DNA of 64,000 nt, taken from Castanea sativa. Lineage: Eukaryota > Streptophyta > Magnoliopsida > Fagales > Fagaceae. The first letter of the stretch is position 1, and the number at the start of each line of letters is the position of its first letter. Where the stretch lies: positions 5,796,001 through 5,860,000 of the forward strand of contig NC_134017.1 in assembly GCF_040712315.1 (NCBI RefSeq). Direction: 5' to 3'. The position numbers and the translations under genes were made by a program. The notes beneath the pieces were generated by a model, which saw nothing but the letters and a program-made list of their open reading frames with translations, ran no database searches and was not told where the DNA came from. Below are positions 46,300 through 58,070 of this stretch, in pieces.

Positions 46300-46885
46300 T
46301 TATGGCAAACACATATGCCTGATTTTGACTTCCCCAAACCTAGTAGAGAAGATAAGCAATACTAGAAACATGATCCAGGATACTACTAGAGTTATTGTCA
46401 GCTTCTTTGCTTTCTCTTCAAAAATCATGCGTGCAACCTTCGCTCTTTCAGCCTTTCGTTTTGCAACTCGCTCCCTTTCCAATGCTGTGGCTGTCAGGGC
46501 ATGTGCTTGCTTCGACTCTTCATTGGCAACTTCCACTGCATGCTCCAATCGCTTGAATTTGGTGATAACAATAGGTGTTGTTGCTGTGCCACGCGTACAA
46601 CAAATGATGGTGTCTAACCACTTGAAGAACTTGCATGCACGGTCATCATCCTGCACAATACAATACAACACATAAACAATAATACAATGAATTGGTTTTT
46701 TAATGCACAACACAAATATTTTGCTAATACTTGGATATGGTACTTACTGGCGACCAATAGCGACAAGTACAAAACCTCCTACCAAATGTATGAAGTTTCT
46801 GGGAAGTCCTAATGATGCAGTTCTCAATGTCACAAAGATGGCCATCATAACTGGAGAGATAGTCACTCGTTTCCGACATTGGCAT
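46300..46885 (-). CDS. GRF-type zinc finger protein with C-terminal transmembrane helix (two exons)
   Basis: Exon 1 is 46885-46748 and exon 2 is 46650-46300. The intron has a GTAAGT donor and a TTGTGCAG acceptor and is in phase 0. The 162-aa product begins MPMSETSDYLSS (a second ATG is two codons in). It then has a GRF-like zinc finger across the splice site: CDIENCIIRTSQ, FGRRFCTCRYW, CKFFKWLD. Next comes a coiled coil of about 60 residues (KRLEHAVEVANEESKQ...RKAERAKVA) and a membrane helix near the end (ITLVVSWIMFLVLLIF). This architecture is common in plant genomes as short proteins of unknown role; GRF fingers bind nucleic acid in other proteins. It lies inside the probable Harbinger element, on the strand opposite to the transposase. 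No stop or frameshift is seen, unlike its neighbours. It could be element cargo or an older host fragment. Confidence 0.65.
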
Positions 46886-48992
46886 ATCTTGGGCTTGAAA
46901 AAGAAAAATAGAGGAGAAGGTGCATATGTAAATAATCAATATAACGGAAGAAATAAGAGAGCTAAATAACATCAACCTACTAATAAGCAATCTCACTGGA
47001 GGAGCTCAAAGCTGCTTAAAACTTATGACTTTACTACCTCCAACACAATTCAACTTCAGCACAGAAACACTTTACTGAGATCTACTAATTGCACTACCCT
47101 TTACTCTGATTGTCAGCAATAATAACAGCAAATGCTGAGCTTCTCTAGTCCCAAATCAAAATCTGTATTAGCTTAAAAGAATTCTCACAACCATAACCAT
47201 ATTAAAATCCTTTTAACAATAGATCCACCTCTAAATAAACAATTGGACTCTCATTCCCTCTACAGAACAGAGCAATCTCACTTTTCATTTTTCACCACAG
47301 ACCAGTCATACACTACAGAGCACATTCCCTACAGAGCACATTCCCACTTTTCAGTTTTCACCTTTTATTAATGATTAATGGGTAAAATGGGTACCATCTT
47401 GACTACCCAATCATACCCTAGGTAATTAAAAGTTCTAATATTAGGAATAAAAATGAATTTGATGAAAACATAAATGAATCTTTTGTCTGATCTTGTTACT
47501 TTATAGGCAGCTTAACATAAAAAAAGAAAAAAGAGCTTTATCAAAAGAAAAATCTAATGAAATAAAATAAACTGATAAGTTACTGAAGTCAAAATATAAC
47601 CAAATTCATCCCATCATGTGTTGAAGGTCCTCCCTCCCATAACCTGTGGTTTTAGGGAATGGACAGCCCTCTAATCTATGGACTAGCTATTTTAGAGTGA
47701 ATTCTTGCAGAATCCACGATTTTGACCAAGACAAACCATCAATGGTGGATTTATCTTTTCTACAATAAAACTAGACTCTACAAACACTAGGGTATGAACC
47801 AAAACACACATAACTCATGTCCTTAACCCATCAGCCACTGACCAAGACTTCTATGCTTATAATATGCTGCAAACTTTACTTATTTGTTCCTGATCACAAG
47901 AACCATACCTTGTACTGTTTATACTTAAGAAATTGGACATGCTATAAACCATAGAATTTTTTAAAAGTTTCTACTTTGGCTCCTAGTATCCCAGTCAATT
48001 TTACTAATTTGTATCACAGGAGAAAATGGAACCACATGTAAATTCTTGTAACTATCAATAAACTTTTGCTTCTTTCATTTTTAATTTTTAAACTTCGCAA
48101 ATTTGGAACTTGTAACCATGTCTTCAATTATCTTTCAAGATTCATATGCTTTTCACATCATTTTATGGTTAACTCGTCAATGGGCTCACTATCAACATTT
48201 CTACAGTGTGTAAGGGTAAGAAATTTCTCCCATTTTAAGTCAATATATTGCAAAATTACAAAGTACAAATCAAATTCTAAAAACAACCAGGAAGAGAACA
48301 TTCTACATATACACTCAAATACAATTGTTGAACCTAGTTGAATTTATTCAAAATGGCTCTTTAAAAACTAAGGCAATGCATTAAGAACTACACCAATCCC
48401 ATATCACAAGTACCCCAGAAGCTTCATATAAGGATTAGAAGGAGACAAGGCAGAGTAAATCACTAAAAGCTATAAAGATTCATGCTTTAATCAACTTCAC
48501 AACAAGAAAATAGGAAACCACTTTTACCTGGCAAACTTGTATCAGTTGATAGTATAATCTTCACATTGGAAGAGGGTGAAATGGGTTTATGGGAAGAGAG
48601 GTGTCATGGGTGGGAGTTCGACTGAAATTGGGGAAGAGGGTGAAATGGGTTTATGGTCTGGGGAAGAGTACACGCCGGCGTCGGACTGGGGTTGTCTTCC
48701 TCGTGGATTTCTCACCTAAGCTCTTTACCAGCATCGGACCGATGTAGGTCTTCCTTGTGGATTTCTCTAGTGGGTGTGGTTGAGTACTGAAGGCATAGGC
48801 GTTAGGGTACAGTGAAGAGTGAATAGAAGAAGGAAACAAAAAAAAAAAAGGTTGTATTTATTTGCTACAGTAGTTTCAGCTAAGCTACAGTACCCGTATA
48901 TCCCAAAATAATCATCCACGTTTTTTCAATTATTTGCTACAGTGTTTTCAGTTTTCAATTTCAGTAAAATAAGTTCTATCCAAACGGACCCT
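46886..48992. other. Harbinger 3' interior, no gene
   Basis: No ORF is supported. The segment near 48560-48840 has two partial repeats (GGATTTCTC, GTCGGACTGG/ATCGGACCGA) and reads like a promoter or 5' UTR side for the GRF gene. TIR-proximal CTACAGT repeats lie at 48864-48945. Confidence 0.5.
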
Positions 48993-49152
48993 TAGTGTGG
49001 CAGAGTTTTGAAAGGACAAACGTGGTAAACTACGGCTGTTTTACTTAAAACCTGTGTACGTGGCAGCATTTTAAGAGGCCTTTTTTTCCTTTTTGTCAAT
49101 ACCTCCTTAAATGCAGGAATCCACTTTCTCTCAGCTTCTGTTATTATATATA
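48993..49152 (-). repeat. 5' terminal fragment of a second Helitron
   Basis: The minus strand from about 49151 resembles the first about 130 bp of the Helitron that starts at 53663: CTATATATAA, then TTTAAGGAGGT-TTG and TTAAAATGCTGCCACGT-like blocks. The second copy would lie directly behind the 3' end of the first and was interrupted by the Harbinger element at 48992. Its body may continue at 39572 and below, where related repeats lie. Confidence 0.5.
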
Positions 49153-52100
49153 CTAGTATTTAAGCCGCGCAATGCGCGGGATCATTTTATGAATTAGAAA
49201 ACAATCAACTTAATATATTATACTTAATGTGATGGTAAAATAGGGAAGGGGGTGGATGGTTAGTTGTTCAAATAATGATGTTAATGTGTAGGTGTTCTTC
49301 TTAAAGACAGACAACCTAGCATCAATTCGTAAAGAAAAAATTTGTAAGAAGTGTGTAACATACGTTAGTTATCAATTTGTTTGTTTATTATTTTAAAATG
49401 TAGAAATTAATCCAAAAATTTTCATAATTCCATTTACTAAAAAAATTATTATTACTATACATTCTAAAGTATGCATGTTGAAATCTAGTTACGAACATAA
49501 AGATTTGCATTATCAATAAAGATTTTCCTTTTGAGTGCCAATCTTCGCTTAGGCCAGCTCCAAGGCTAACAACTTCACTCACAATCATCACAACCGAAAC
49601 TTTGGTGGTATTTACAGAGGAGCCTAACAAATTACATTGAAATAAAATAGACATGCCTTTTCACAATTACTTAGAGCCAAACAAATTAACCTTTAATGCA
49701 ATATAATCACAATCATGTTGAAATAGTCTTTGAATGTAGGAGTAATGAAATAAAACCTGAACATAATTAAATGAATGAGTTTAGCATACATCAAGAGCGT
49801 CACATTTTTTATTTTTTATGCCATGCTAAACTCATATTCACCACCAACACCACTGCAATTTTTTTTTCCATAGGTGCATCTATATCAAATTGTTAACATG
49901 TCCAAGTTTAAATATTTATCTAATTTTGACAAATTGTTAAATCATCTCCCATATGAAATGGAGAGAAAGTGATTAAACATCAAGTATGACAAATTGTTAA
50001 AATTTTAAACATAGTTAAAAATGAGAAACATTCAAATTTTATATAGTAATATGTTACATAATCATAACATGCTATTACACAAATACAATTTCTTGGTAAA
50101 TGGTAAGATAGATGAAAACTATTTTATATTATCTTGAGTAAAATTTAGCCCCACAATTGTAGTGTATCACACAAAATCGGAACTACAACCATGTAAAAAG
50201 AGAAAATTAAAATTAGATATTATAACAAAATTCTTTTACACCACAATAGAACCAAGAGAATTATTATAATGCATAATCCAATATGAGTATGAGGCTAGGA
50301 GTTGTACTCTACATTATTGCAAGAAAAAAAAAAAAAAAAAAAAAAAAAAAGAAAAAATCTAGAATAAAGAACAAATAGAGAGCATATATAATTAGTTAAG
50401 AAATCAAACAGGCAAAATTCTAGTAATGAGGAATAATTAGAATTGTAACAAAATAAATATAAAATAACACAACTTTACAGTCAATATGATTTCCGTACAT
50501 CTACATCACACCCAATTACTCTGTATTTTATTGGCTTTCACGGAAACTAAACCAAAAAAAAAAAAAAAGCATAAATCAATTTGCTATGTTTTTTAATCCA
50601 GTGTACTCAATCAAGTATTCTTGTGCCCACAGTGAAATGCTCCATGGACCATAGTGGATACTCTGTAATTTTAGTCCATTGTTGATTTTTGGTTGCCAAA
50701 TTCTCCACGCATTGTAGTAAAATTTCTATGTCATTTTCTTTACTCAAACATGAATTCAATTACTCCCTTGAGAAATAAAGAGTGAACCTCCTGAAGTCCA
50801 GGCCATAGTCTGCAACTCTTCCAAATCTAACAGATTGTATAACATGCCAAAAAGATAACCAACTAAGAATAGAATAATATAGAAACAACGTAACAAACAT
50901 GTTTATTAGTTTAGAGAGAAAGCAACGTACCCTTCCATTGCAATGACCACCATTAACTTCTTTAACATATTTTCACCTTTAAATTAAAAACAAAAAAATT
51001 AAATGAAACCTTGATTATATAAGGTAGTCAGGTCAGGTCTATTATTAACCCATATTTGTCAAGTGTAACATTGGAACTATCAGATGACACATTCATTTAC
51101 TTTTGTTTGTGTGATGGCAGAGCATATTCTGATAGCTAATTAATAGCATTATAGCGAGATCTGAGTTGAAGGTAAGGAAACATGTCTATGAAATAATAGG
51201 CAACTTTTGACTTTAGATAAAAATATAAACATAATTAATGTGTAACTTGTCCAACAGACGACAAAGGGGCACTTCTCTTTGGAGGCAACCACAGCCTCTG
51301 CTAGGTTTTACTCGGTAGTGGGAGTGAATAATTGGCATTATCATCATTCATTGCAACCCAAACTCAAAAAAATAAGAGTCGGAGAAAAAAGGGACTCTCT
51401 CCTATAATTGAAACACTTCAATTTGGCTTAGGTATCATCACAAACACTTAGGGGTGATGAGGTTGGAATCTTTTCATATGCTATGCACTAAAGTGCTGGC
51501 TATTGTAGACAATAATCTGGGATGATGATAAACACCGTTTCCCCTTGGATCATGACAATAGAAACAACCTACAACATCTAACATTCCATGAGGTAAAAGA
51601 GATGACAATCCAACTACAAATTGTAGACCACTGAATTCATTTGATGTCAAGCTTTACATTCAGACTCAATTGCAAGTTGGACTACAAATATCAGTAGCAT
51701 AATCAATGGCAAATTATATAGCAAAGTATAATTCCAAGCCAAAATTTGATTCTAAGGAACAACATATGGTCCAACTCAAATTTTTGCAGGAGAAGAAATG
51801 ACATTTTTTCCTATCCTTTTATCTTATTTTTCCCTCAAATGTGAAGAATAAATTAAAATTTTGAAAGACAACAAAGATGAAAAAATTAATGTATAAATAA
51901 TGTGACTTCCTCCACTGACAATAATGTGAGTTAAATATTAATAAGCAGAATCTCACCAAAACTAGTGTATGAAGGGTGTATTAAGAGAAAGTCTTAACGG
52001 TGTATTAAGATTCCCAAAACTGGTGTAGCCTTTCACTTTTAAAATGTACATGCATATAATGAATAAAGCAGAGATATGTGGCAGAGAAAGAAAGCAGTAG

Positions 52101-53663
52101 GAGAAGAATTTAAGAAACAGGGCAGTTCACTTAATGTCCTAGATAATGAATCCCAACAATCACCATAAGGAGCTGTTAAATGAAACTGGTGCAATCAATC
52201 ATAGCAAATATAATTTGTACTAAGTTTCTCTACAATAAGTTAGGAATACAACTATATCTATACAGCAGATACACTTGCCAATGCAACTTGGATAGAGTAA
52301 GATCCAGAATTACCACTTCAAATAGTTATCTTCTTCTCTAATTTATTTCTCTCCTTTCAATATCAATTTCAAATGAAGCTAGATTCTTAACAATACTCAC
52401 AGTGGTTGAAGATTAATCTACATAGTTCCAATGGCTTTAAAAAAGGGACCATTCAGAAATAACAAACACAAAAAGTTTAAAATTTAAAATAAAACTTTAG
52501 TGTAGTTTTGATTGCTCAAAGGTTTGCACTTTGAGTAACAAAGCAAATCTGCATATTATGTGAACTCAAAATCAAAGCAACCCAAATATTCAAAATCAAT
52601 TGTAAATACCCAAAACATTAAACCAAGCCAAATACCCTAAAAACAAATTTTCTTCTAACCAAAATCCCTTAATCAAAACCAAACCTTACCCAAAATACTA
52701 ATCTAAATCATAATTATCCCCCAATTGATTCTCCAAATAAAAACCAAAAACCCTTAATTTTTTAGTTTAAAACAGAACTTTACCGGTAGCAATTCCAGTA
52801 GTCTAATAGTGGGTGGAGGCTTACAGTGATGACAAAACTTGTGGTGGCGCCCCTCTCTGAATCCATGGCACATTAACTTAACAGTCTAACGATTATTCTT
52901 CCTCCTCTTCCAAAAAAATCTCCAATTGGTCAATCTCTCTGCTCCCTGTGTCTAACCAACTCTCTCTCTACCGTTCTCGGACTTTTGGCCTCTAAACCTT
53001 GATTATCCAAAGCCAATTATAAATACCCTAAAATTAAACCAAAATCAAACACAAAATTAATTGAATCCAAATACTCCCAAAAGTTTCTAGTATATTAAGA
53101 AACGAAATCAAATCAAAACCTAATGTAACCCAAATACCAAAATACAAATCAATCCAACCAAATTTCTCAAAACTAATTCATATTTCATACCCAGATCTAA
53201 GAAAAAAAAAACTTACCAGTAGTAGCTATATCTCTATGTCTGTATCTCTGCGTGCACCTTTAGGTTACCGGTGCTGATTCTGGTAGCCTAAGTCCGGCAA
53301 GGAACGAATGGTGGTGGGAAAATGATGGTGATAGCCAGTCGGCCGTATGAACTCTGTCTCCTTCTCATCTCCATATCGCAAGCTTTTTTTTCTTTTCTTT
53401 TTTCTCCTTCTCTACTTCTTTCCCCATTTCCTCGTCGTCTCTCTCTTTCATCGCCTCTCTATTTGTATTTCCGTCTATCCTTTAATTTTAACCGGTTTTT
53501 TTTTTTTTGTTATTTATAATGAGAGGCTTTTAAATGGTGTGTAGATTGCCAACCAACATAATTTATCATTTTTTAACTTATACATGGTAGAATTTTAAGG
53601 GGTCATTTTTCCTAACATGGCAACACCTCCTTAAAGGCTTTTGCATTTATATATAGTATTAGA
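49153..53663 (-). mobile_element. Non-autonomous Helitron, 4.5 kb
   Basis: On the minus strand it starts with TC (TCTAATACTATATATAAATG at 53663) and ends ATACTAG, with CTAG at 49153-49156 followed by T. A 15-nt GC hairpin stands 8 nt before the CTAG. TC...CTRR ends, a subterminal hairpin and the lack of inverted repeats are the marks of Helitrons; the A-T target is met on the 3' side only. No Rep/helicase is present. The interior has segments on the same strand that look like captured exons (for example after a TGTTAG acceptor near 50826, and a 5' UTR-like piece ending in GGTAAG near 53214). Poly-A runs occur at 50322-50350. Confidence 0.75.
49165..49179 (-). other. Helitron 3' subterminal hairpin
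   Basis: CCGCGC-ATT-GCGCGG on the minus strand is a perfect 6-bp stem with a 3-nt loop, in otherwise AT-rich DNA. It acts as the terminator of rolling-circle transposition. Confidence 0.85.
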
Positions 53664-54600
53664 CAAGCGATTATAAGTAAAAGAATCTCACTACCTTATA
53701 CTAACTTACAATTGAACCGTTACCCCAATACCCAATTGGATTTATTCTGTAGTAACAATCTCTTCTTTTAATGCACGACTCCTAGTATGTGACTAACCAA
53801 CAGATGTGTGGATCCTAATACGCAACTTAATCACCAACTTGAGAAGGATGTTGGCCACTGTTTTAAAAACCGGACCGGCCGGTCCAACTGGTTCAACCGG
53901 GAAAATCGGTGCAGTTCGATCTTGTTAAATGCCTCAAAACTAGTCAAAAACCAGGAAAAAACTAGTCAAAAACCAGAAATTTTGAAAAAAACGGTTCGAT
54001 TCTCGGTTCGGTTTTTAAAACTATGATGTTGGCTGCAAAAATCTTCAGTTCATCACATGATAAAAATCACGAATTTCCTTGGCCACAAAACCCTATGGTG
54101 TACAAACACAGTAGTATATTTCTTCAAGATGAATTAGGGCAAACTAGGTTTCTGATCACAATTTGCATGAACAACTCTTTGCTTCATACTTGTGCAATTT
54201 GGGCAACCCATGACGGTCCTTAAAAAAATCCTTATATATGTTTAGAGTTGTGAGAAAAGAAGGCTCAAACATACATTCCTGGATTAGAATGAAATCTTAT
54301 ATGAAAAACCTTTTTTTATAAATCTCGACAGATGCTCTATCTATCGAGCAGCTGTCAAGCCACGAGCTAAAACAACTTTTTAAGTCTTGATAGATATTAA
54401 ATGTCGAGCTAGCTGTCAAGCTTTAATGAACAACACTTCTTCACTTGTTTCTTGGACAGACTTGCATGACTTTAGCACTTGAACTTGAAACCTTGTTTCT
54501 TGAAGCATTAAACACATCCTAGATCCACCCAATTACAAGTAAAGTGCGTTTTGTCAAAGGATTAGCCAATTACATAAAATATTAACATATGTTCCTAACA
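53664..54600 (-). repeat. Partial A-family LTR
   Basis: The right end ATGTTCCTAACA at 54600 is intact. The left end is cut at CAAGCGATTATAAG by the 5' end of the Helitron. It aligns with 10849-11595. It is interrupted by a MITE at 53856-54024. No interior or partner LTR is seen. Confidence 0.85.
53856..54024. mobile_element. Mutator-type MITE, 169 bp, 9-bp TSD
   Basis: The ends are inverted repeats (ACTGTTTTAAAAACCGGACC and, from the other side, ATAGTTTTAAAAACCGAACC). The LTR sequence GATGTTGGC is duplicated at 53847-53855 and 54025-54033. The uninterrupted LTR at 11039 shows the empty site. Nine bases is the Mutator-superfamily TSD length. The interior is rich in CCGG/GGTTC words. Confidence 0.92.
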
Positions 54601-55857
54601 TAATTCACATATTTCCTAACAATTAACATAAATAATTATTGGTGCAAGACCTATGTATAAATCATTAATATATGGAAATAAATGTATTTATTTTTAAGTA
54701 TTATAGCGTGACAATTAATTAATACCTGGATATAAATGCAAAGATTGCTAAATTGGAAGGCTAAATAAAGATAATTTTGCTTCTTCCAAAAAATGTACAG
54801 CAAGGCAAAACCTTATAGGGGAAGAAGATAACAATTAACTAATTTATAATGACGTGCATGGCAAGAATATTATTGATGGCAAGCTTCTTAAACACCAAAA
54901 TAAATAAATGTTTGAATTACTTCTTTGTTTGTGAGGCTTATGTTGTAAAATTTACAATATCCTAGCATCACTTTACTTATTCCTAAACACTATGAAAGGA
55001 AAAAAGAAAAAGGAAAGGTAAAAAGCTTGTTGATGTTGGGTTGGTTATTCGTGGTTTAATGGATGGGATTCAATTAAAATTTTATTTTGAGTCTCGAGTT
55101 TAGTTGAGTTCAGGTTGATAGTTTTTTTAAGCCATTTGATCTAACCTAATCTCCTATATATATAAATTTATTTTATTAACCTTATATTTATTTTCCTAAA
55201 CTGATTTATTTTGTTATTTTAATAATTAGTTTTGATAAATTTAAATTTTTTTTAATATAATTTAGACATATTATGTGAATTGAAATAGTTTATTAAAAAT
55301 TAGTTAACAATTATTGAAAGTCTATTTTGTTACAATGCATGAAATATTTAAGCACAACCCACCGAAGCAATCCAACCCATGTGGATTAGATTAGGTAAGC
55401 TCCTACATATGTAATAGATTTAGGTTGGGTTGGAAGTTTTTCAATCCAACAAGTTTGTGTTGGATTAAAAAAGCATTCCAACCCAACCCATGCACACTCT
55501 AGATATATTTAATAAGATCATAATCAAGAACTTTGTAATTTAGTGGAATTTTGGTTTTAGTATAAGTAGAATTAGAGTTTGAATCCCTTCTTACCACTTA
55601 TGGTAACAATTAAATTATAAAAACTATATAAGTTATAAGATTCTAAAACTGCCAAAATGCATAGATATAAACATTTCATTTCATGCAAATAATAAAATAT
55701 CTAGTTAAGAAATTTTATTTTCTCATTTCATTCTTTGTTTACCTTTTGTCGAGTTAAGCATTGTCAATTTATGTCTATTGCTTGTATTAAATTTACTTTG
55801 TTCATACGAATTGAAAAGGGAAATTTTGGCCAAAAAAGAGAAGAAAAAATAGGATTG
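54601..55857. other. No gene seen
   Basis: AT-rich DNA with GGGTTGG/CCAACCC words at 55035-55050 and 55430-55490, which could be worn MITE ends. No ORF is supported. Confidence 0.5.
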
Positions 55858-56264
55858 TGTAATTTTTTGTTGTGCAGCCGTAAGTATAGTTGCCTCTTCC
55901 GCCTAGGATTGTGTACCTGCAGCATTTCTTGCAAGGTGCATTTTCTCGGGTACATCCTTTATATTGGTTTGGCAATTTGAAATTCGAGTCCTATCTAGTG
56001 GGTCTGTGAGTCGTATAAGAAGATTTTCGATTCACCACGGGCATCTTCTATTACATCCAAGTTCAAAATCGTAGAAATGAGTTCTAGCCTATACAGAATA
56101 CTGTCTAGGTATGAAAGTAAAGCTGAAAAGCAAAAACGATAGTCCCTAGATATCTTGCAAATGCTTTCTATAAGGGCTTGATATAAATTAGAAATATCGT
56201 AGAAAAGAGAGGTGACTAGTAGAGGGATAATCAAGATTGACAGGCAACTAATTGGAGATGCCAT
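55858..56264 (-). pseudogene. PMEI/invertase-inhibitor-like copy 4 (3' end missing, frameshift)
   Basis: From ATG 56264 it reads MASPISCLSILIIPLLVTSL and keeps the first Cys pair (ESICKISRDYRFC). A deletion shortens the LSDPxGLT region, and the frame shifts at the DARGE block (the ORF ends near 55995). Beyond the shift, matches to DRTRISNC, the KMHLARNAAGTQS segment and AEEATILTAAQQK are readable in another frame down to about 55858, where homology stops abruptly. The last about 35 codons are missing. Confidence 0.88.
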
Positions 56265-57545
56265 TTATTTTTTAAGTTCTTTTTCAAGAATAATATTGTT
56301 GTTTCATGTATCTTTTGGCTTCCTATTTATAATATATTAGATTGGCATAAGATAGAGTTATTTTCCACTAAGATTGGTTGGCGTGGAAAACAACTCTATT
56401 CCATGTCAAGTTAAATAAGAAAAGTTAAACGATAATTTTTTTTGACCCATTCTTTTTAGATACTACTAAACACAAGAAAGTGTGGAAAACCATGAAAATA
56501 AACAACATTAAAATTTAAAAAAAGGAATCATTTCCCAAAAAGCTTTTTTTTTAAGAAAACTATCTTATTTTCCAATATATGGTAACAATCTCAAAATGAG
56601 TTGAAAAATTATCTTTTTTAAAATTATCTTTTAATTTCCAACATATGGTAACAACTCTATCTATATTTGAATTACCTTTTTTTAGCTTGACGTGAGAAAG
56701 GTTTTTTTTTTCCATTTGTTTTATAACATGGGGATGAAGTTGCTTCTCTTCATGCTTGCTTGCAACCCAAAATGAATCCAAATTCTTCTCCAAGATGGAC
56801 TTCAATTGCCTTACCAATCCCTTCTATCAAAACCATATTTGGGTCCTCCAAATCATCCATTTCTCAACATGGGTTCTCCTAAACTTTTCTTGGGTTTTTT
56901 TTCTCAATTCTTGCTATTTCACAGTCAACACCTGAGCCCTTGTCTATGATTTATGGGATTTGATCATATAACTTGTACTATGTCAATGATTATTGCAATT
57001 AAGAGTAAGGCAAGACGATGTTAGTCGTGGTCCTCAAATTTCTTAAAGAAAAATTTGCCCATCTTTTCAAACATTTGCATGAATATTGTAGGGACTCATA
57101 GTCCTCAGATTTCTTGCAAATGTTTTCCCATATTTTTAAACATTTGCATGAATATTGTAGGGACCATGTCACTTATTTATAATAGTGATGGTCCCTTTTT
57201 TTTAATCAATATTGACAGATGTCACTCCTAATTAAAATATATGATATATAAAAATTAAATCCATCACATATATGTGATAAAATATGGTATACCAGTGAAA
57301 AAGATAAAGAAAATTATTTAAATAAAAAGAAATAATATTAACACAAAGATGCTATCAAAGAAATATTGAATATAATGCAATAGTACCATATTGATTGAGA
57401 AAAAGAGAGATGATTAGAAATAAATATTAATACAAGCAGATCTTTATTTTTTTATATGATAATATCAGGAGGTAGCAATTTAGTTACAAGAACCTTAACA
57501 AACATATTCTTATTATAGATCACATAAGATTGTGTTGACAATATC
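56265..57545. other. Spacer between inhibitor copies 4 and 5
   Basis: No gene. It has the same layout as the other spacers: promoter-side dyads, GGGGATGAAGTTGC block (56731), two minisatellite units (about 57029-57165), ACATATATGTGATAAAATATGG (57266) and the 3' flank of copy 5. Part of it (56570-56650) holds a short local duplication of the ATATGGTAACAA block. Confidence 0.75.
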
Positions 57546-58070
57546 TTAAGATGACGTTATCATAGAAATTATAACAAAAGAAATATCGATTACCTTCGCT
57601 ATTTTGGAAGTGTAATTTGATATTGGTGAGCTCTCAAATTGATTTTTACATTCTGTAAGTTTCTGTTGTGCAGACGTAAGTGTAGTTTCCTCTTCCGCAT
57701 AGGATTGTGTACCTGCAGCGTTTCTTGCAAGTTCCATTTTATCGTATACTTCATCTATATCGGTTTGGCAATTCAAAATTCGAGTCCTATACACTGGGTC
57801 TGTGTTTCCTATAAGAGTATTTCCTATTTCACCATTGACATGTGATATTATGTTCAAGCTCACAGAAGTAGAAACGAGTCCTAGCCTATATAGAACATCT
57901 GTAAGACCCTTTGGGTCTGAAAGTAAAGTTGACATGCAAAAATCATAATCCATGGACTTTTTGCAAACCTTTTCAAGAAGGGCTCGATCTGCATTAGAAA
58001 CATGGTAGAAAAGAGAGGTGACTAGTAGAGGGATTATCAAGATTGATAGGCAACTAATGGGAGAGGCCAT
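57546..58070 (-). CDS. PMEI/plant invertase inhibitor-like protein, copy 5 (intact)
   Basis: A single-exon ORF of 174 aa, very similar to copy 3. The signal peptide is residues 1-27 (MASPISCLSILIIPLLVTSL). The four conserved Cys are at 36, 45, 101 and 141 (EKVCKKSMDYDFC, LNCQTD, TECKNQ). The NAAGTQSY and SAQQKLTEC helices of the family are present. Near the C-terminus it lacks about five residues that copy 3 has after FESSP, and it ends in a hydrophobic, Ile-rich tail. It is likely secreted and should inhibit an invertase or pectin methylesterase; which one is open. The start and the TATA box position match copy 3. No stop or frameshift is seen. Confidence 0.9.
   Translation of the reverse strand: MASPISCLSILIIPLLVTSLFYHVSNADRALLEKVCKKSMDYDFCMSTLLSDPKGLTDVLYRLGLVSTSVSLNIISHVNGEIGNTLIGNTDPVYRTRILNCQTDIDEVYDKMELARNAAGTQSYAEEETTLTSAQQKLTECKNQFESSPISNYTSKIAKVIDISFVIISMITSS

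Larger units (their letters stand above)
39575..48992. mobile_element. PIF/Harbinger DNA transposon (probable borders)
   Basis: It contains the two genes typical of this superfamily, a SANT/Myb-like ORF (40598-41600) and a DDE transposase (44281-45647). The right end (48992, minus strand) reads GGGTCCGTTTGGATAGAAC next to TTA. The left end near 39573 reads GACCATTTGGATCCGG, an imperfect inverted copy with CC-TTTGGAT in common. The 3-bp TSD is not clean on the left. Subterminal CTACAGT words near 48860-48940 are also typical. Taking this as one 9.4-kb element, including the GRF gene, is inference. Confidence 0.6.

Noticed and set aside
53322..53544. Phe/Ser-rich ORFs
   Set aside because: They are produced by T/C-rich, 5' UTR-like sequence in the Helitron.
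55020..55500. Possible hAT MITE from GGGTTGG and CCAACCC words
   Set aside because: No matching ends or target duplication could be found.
56560..56817. Minus-strand ORF of 85 aa in an inhibitor spacer
   Set aside because: The same spacer in other units has stops in this frame, so it is not conserved as coding.
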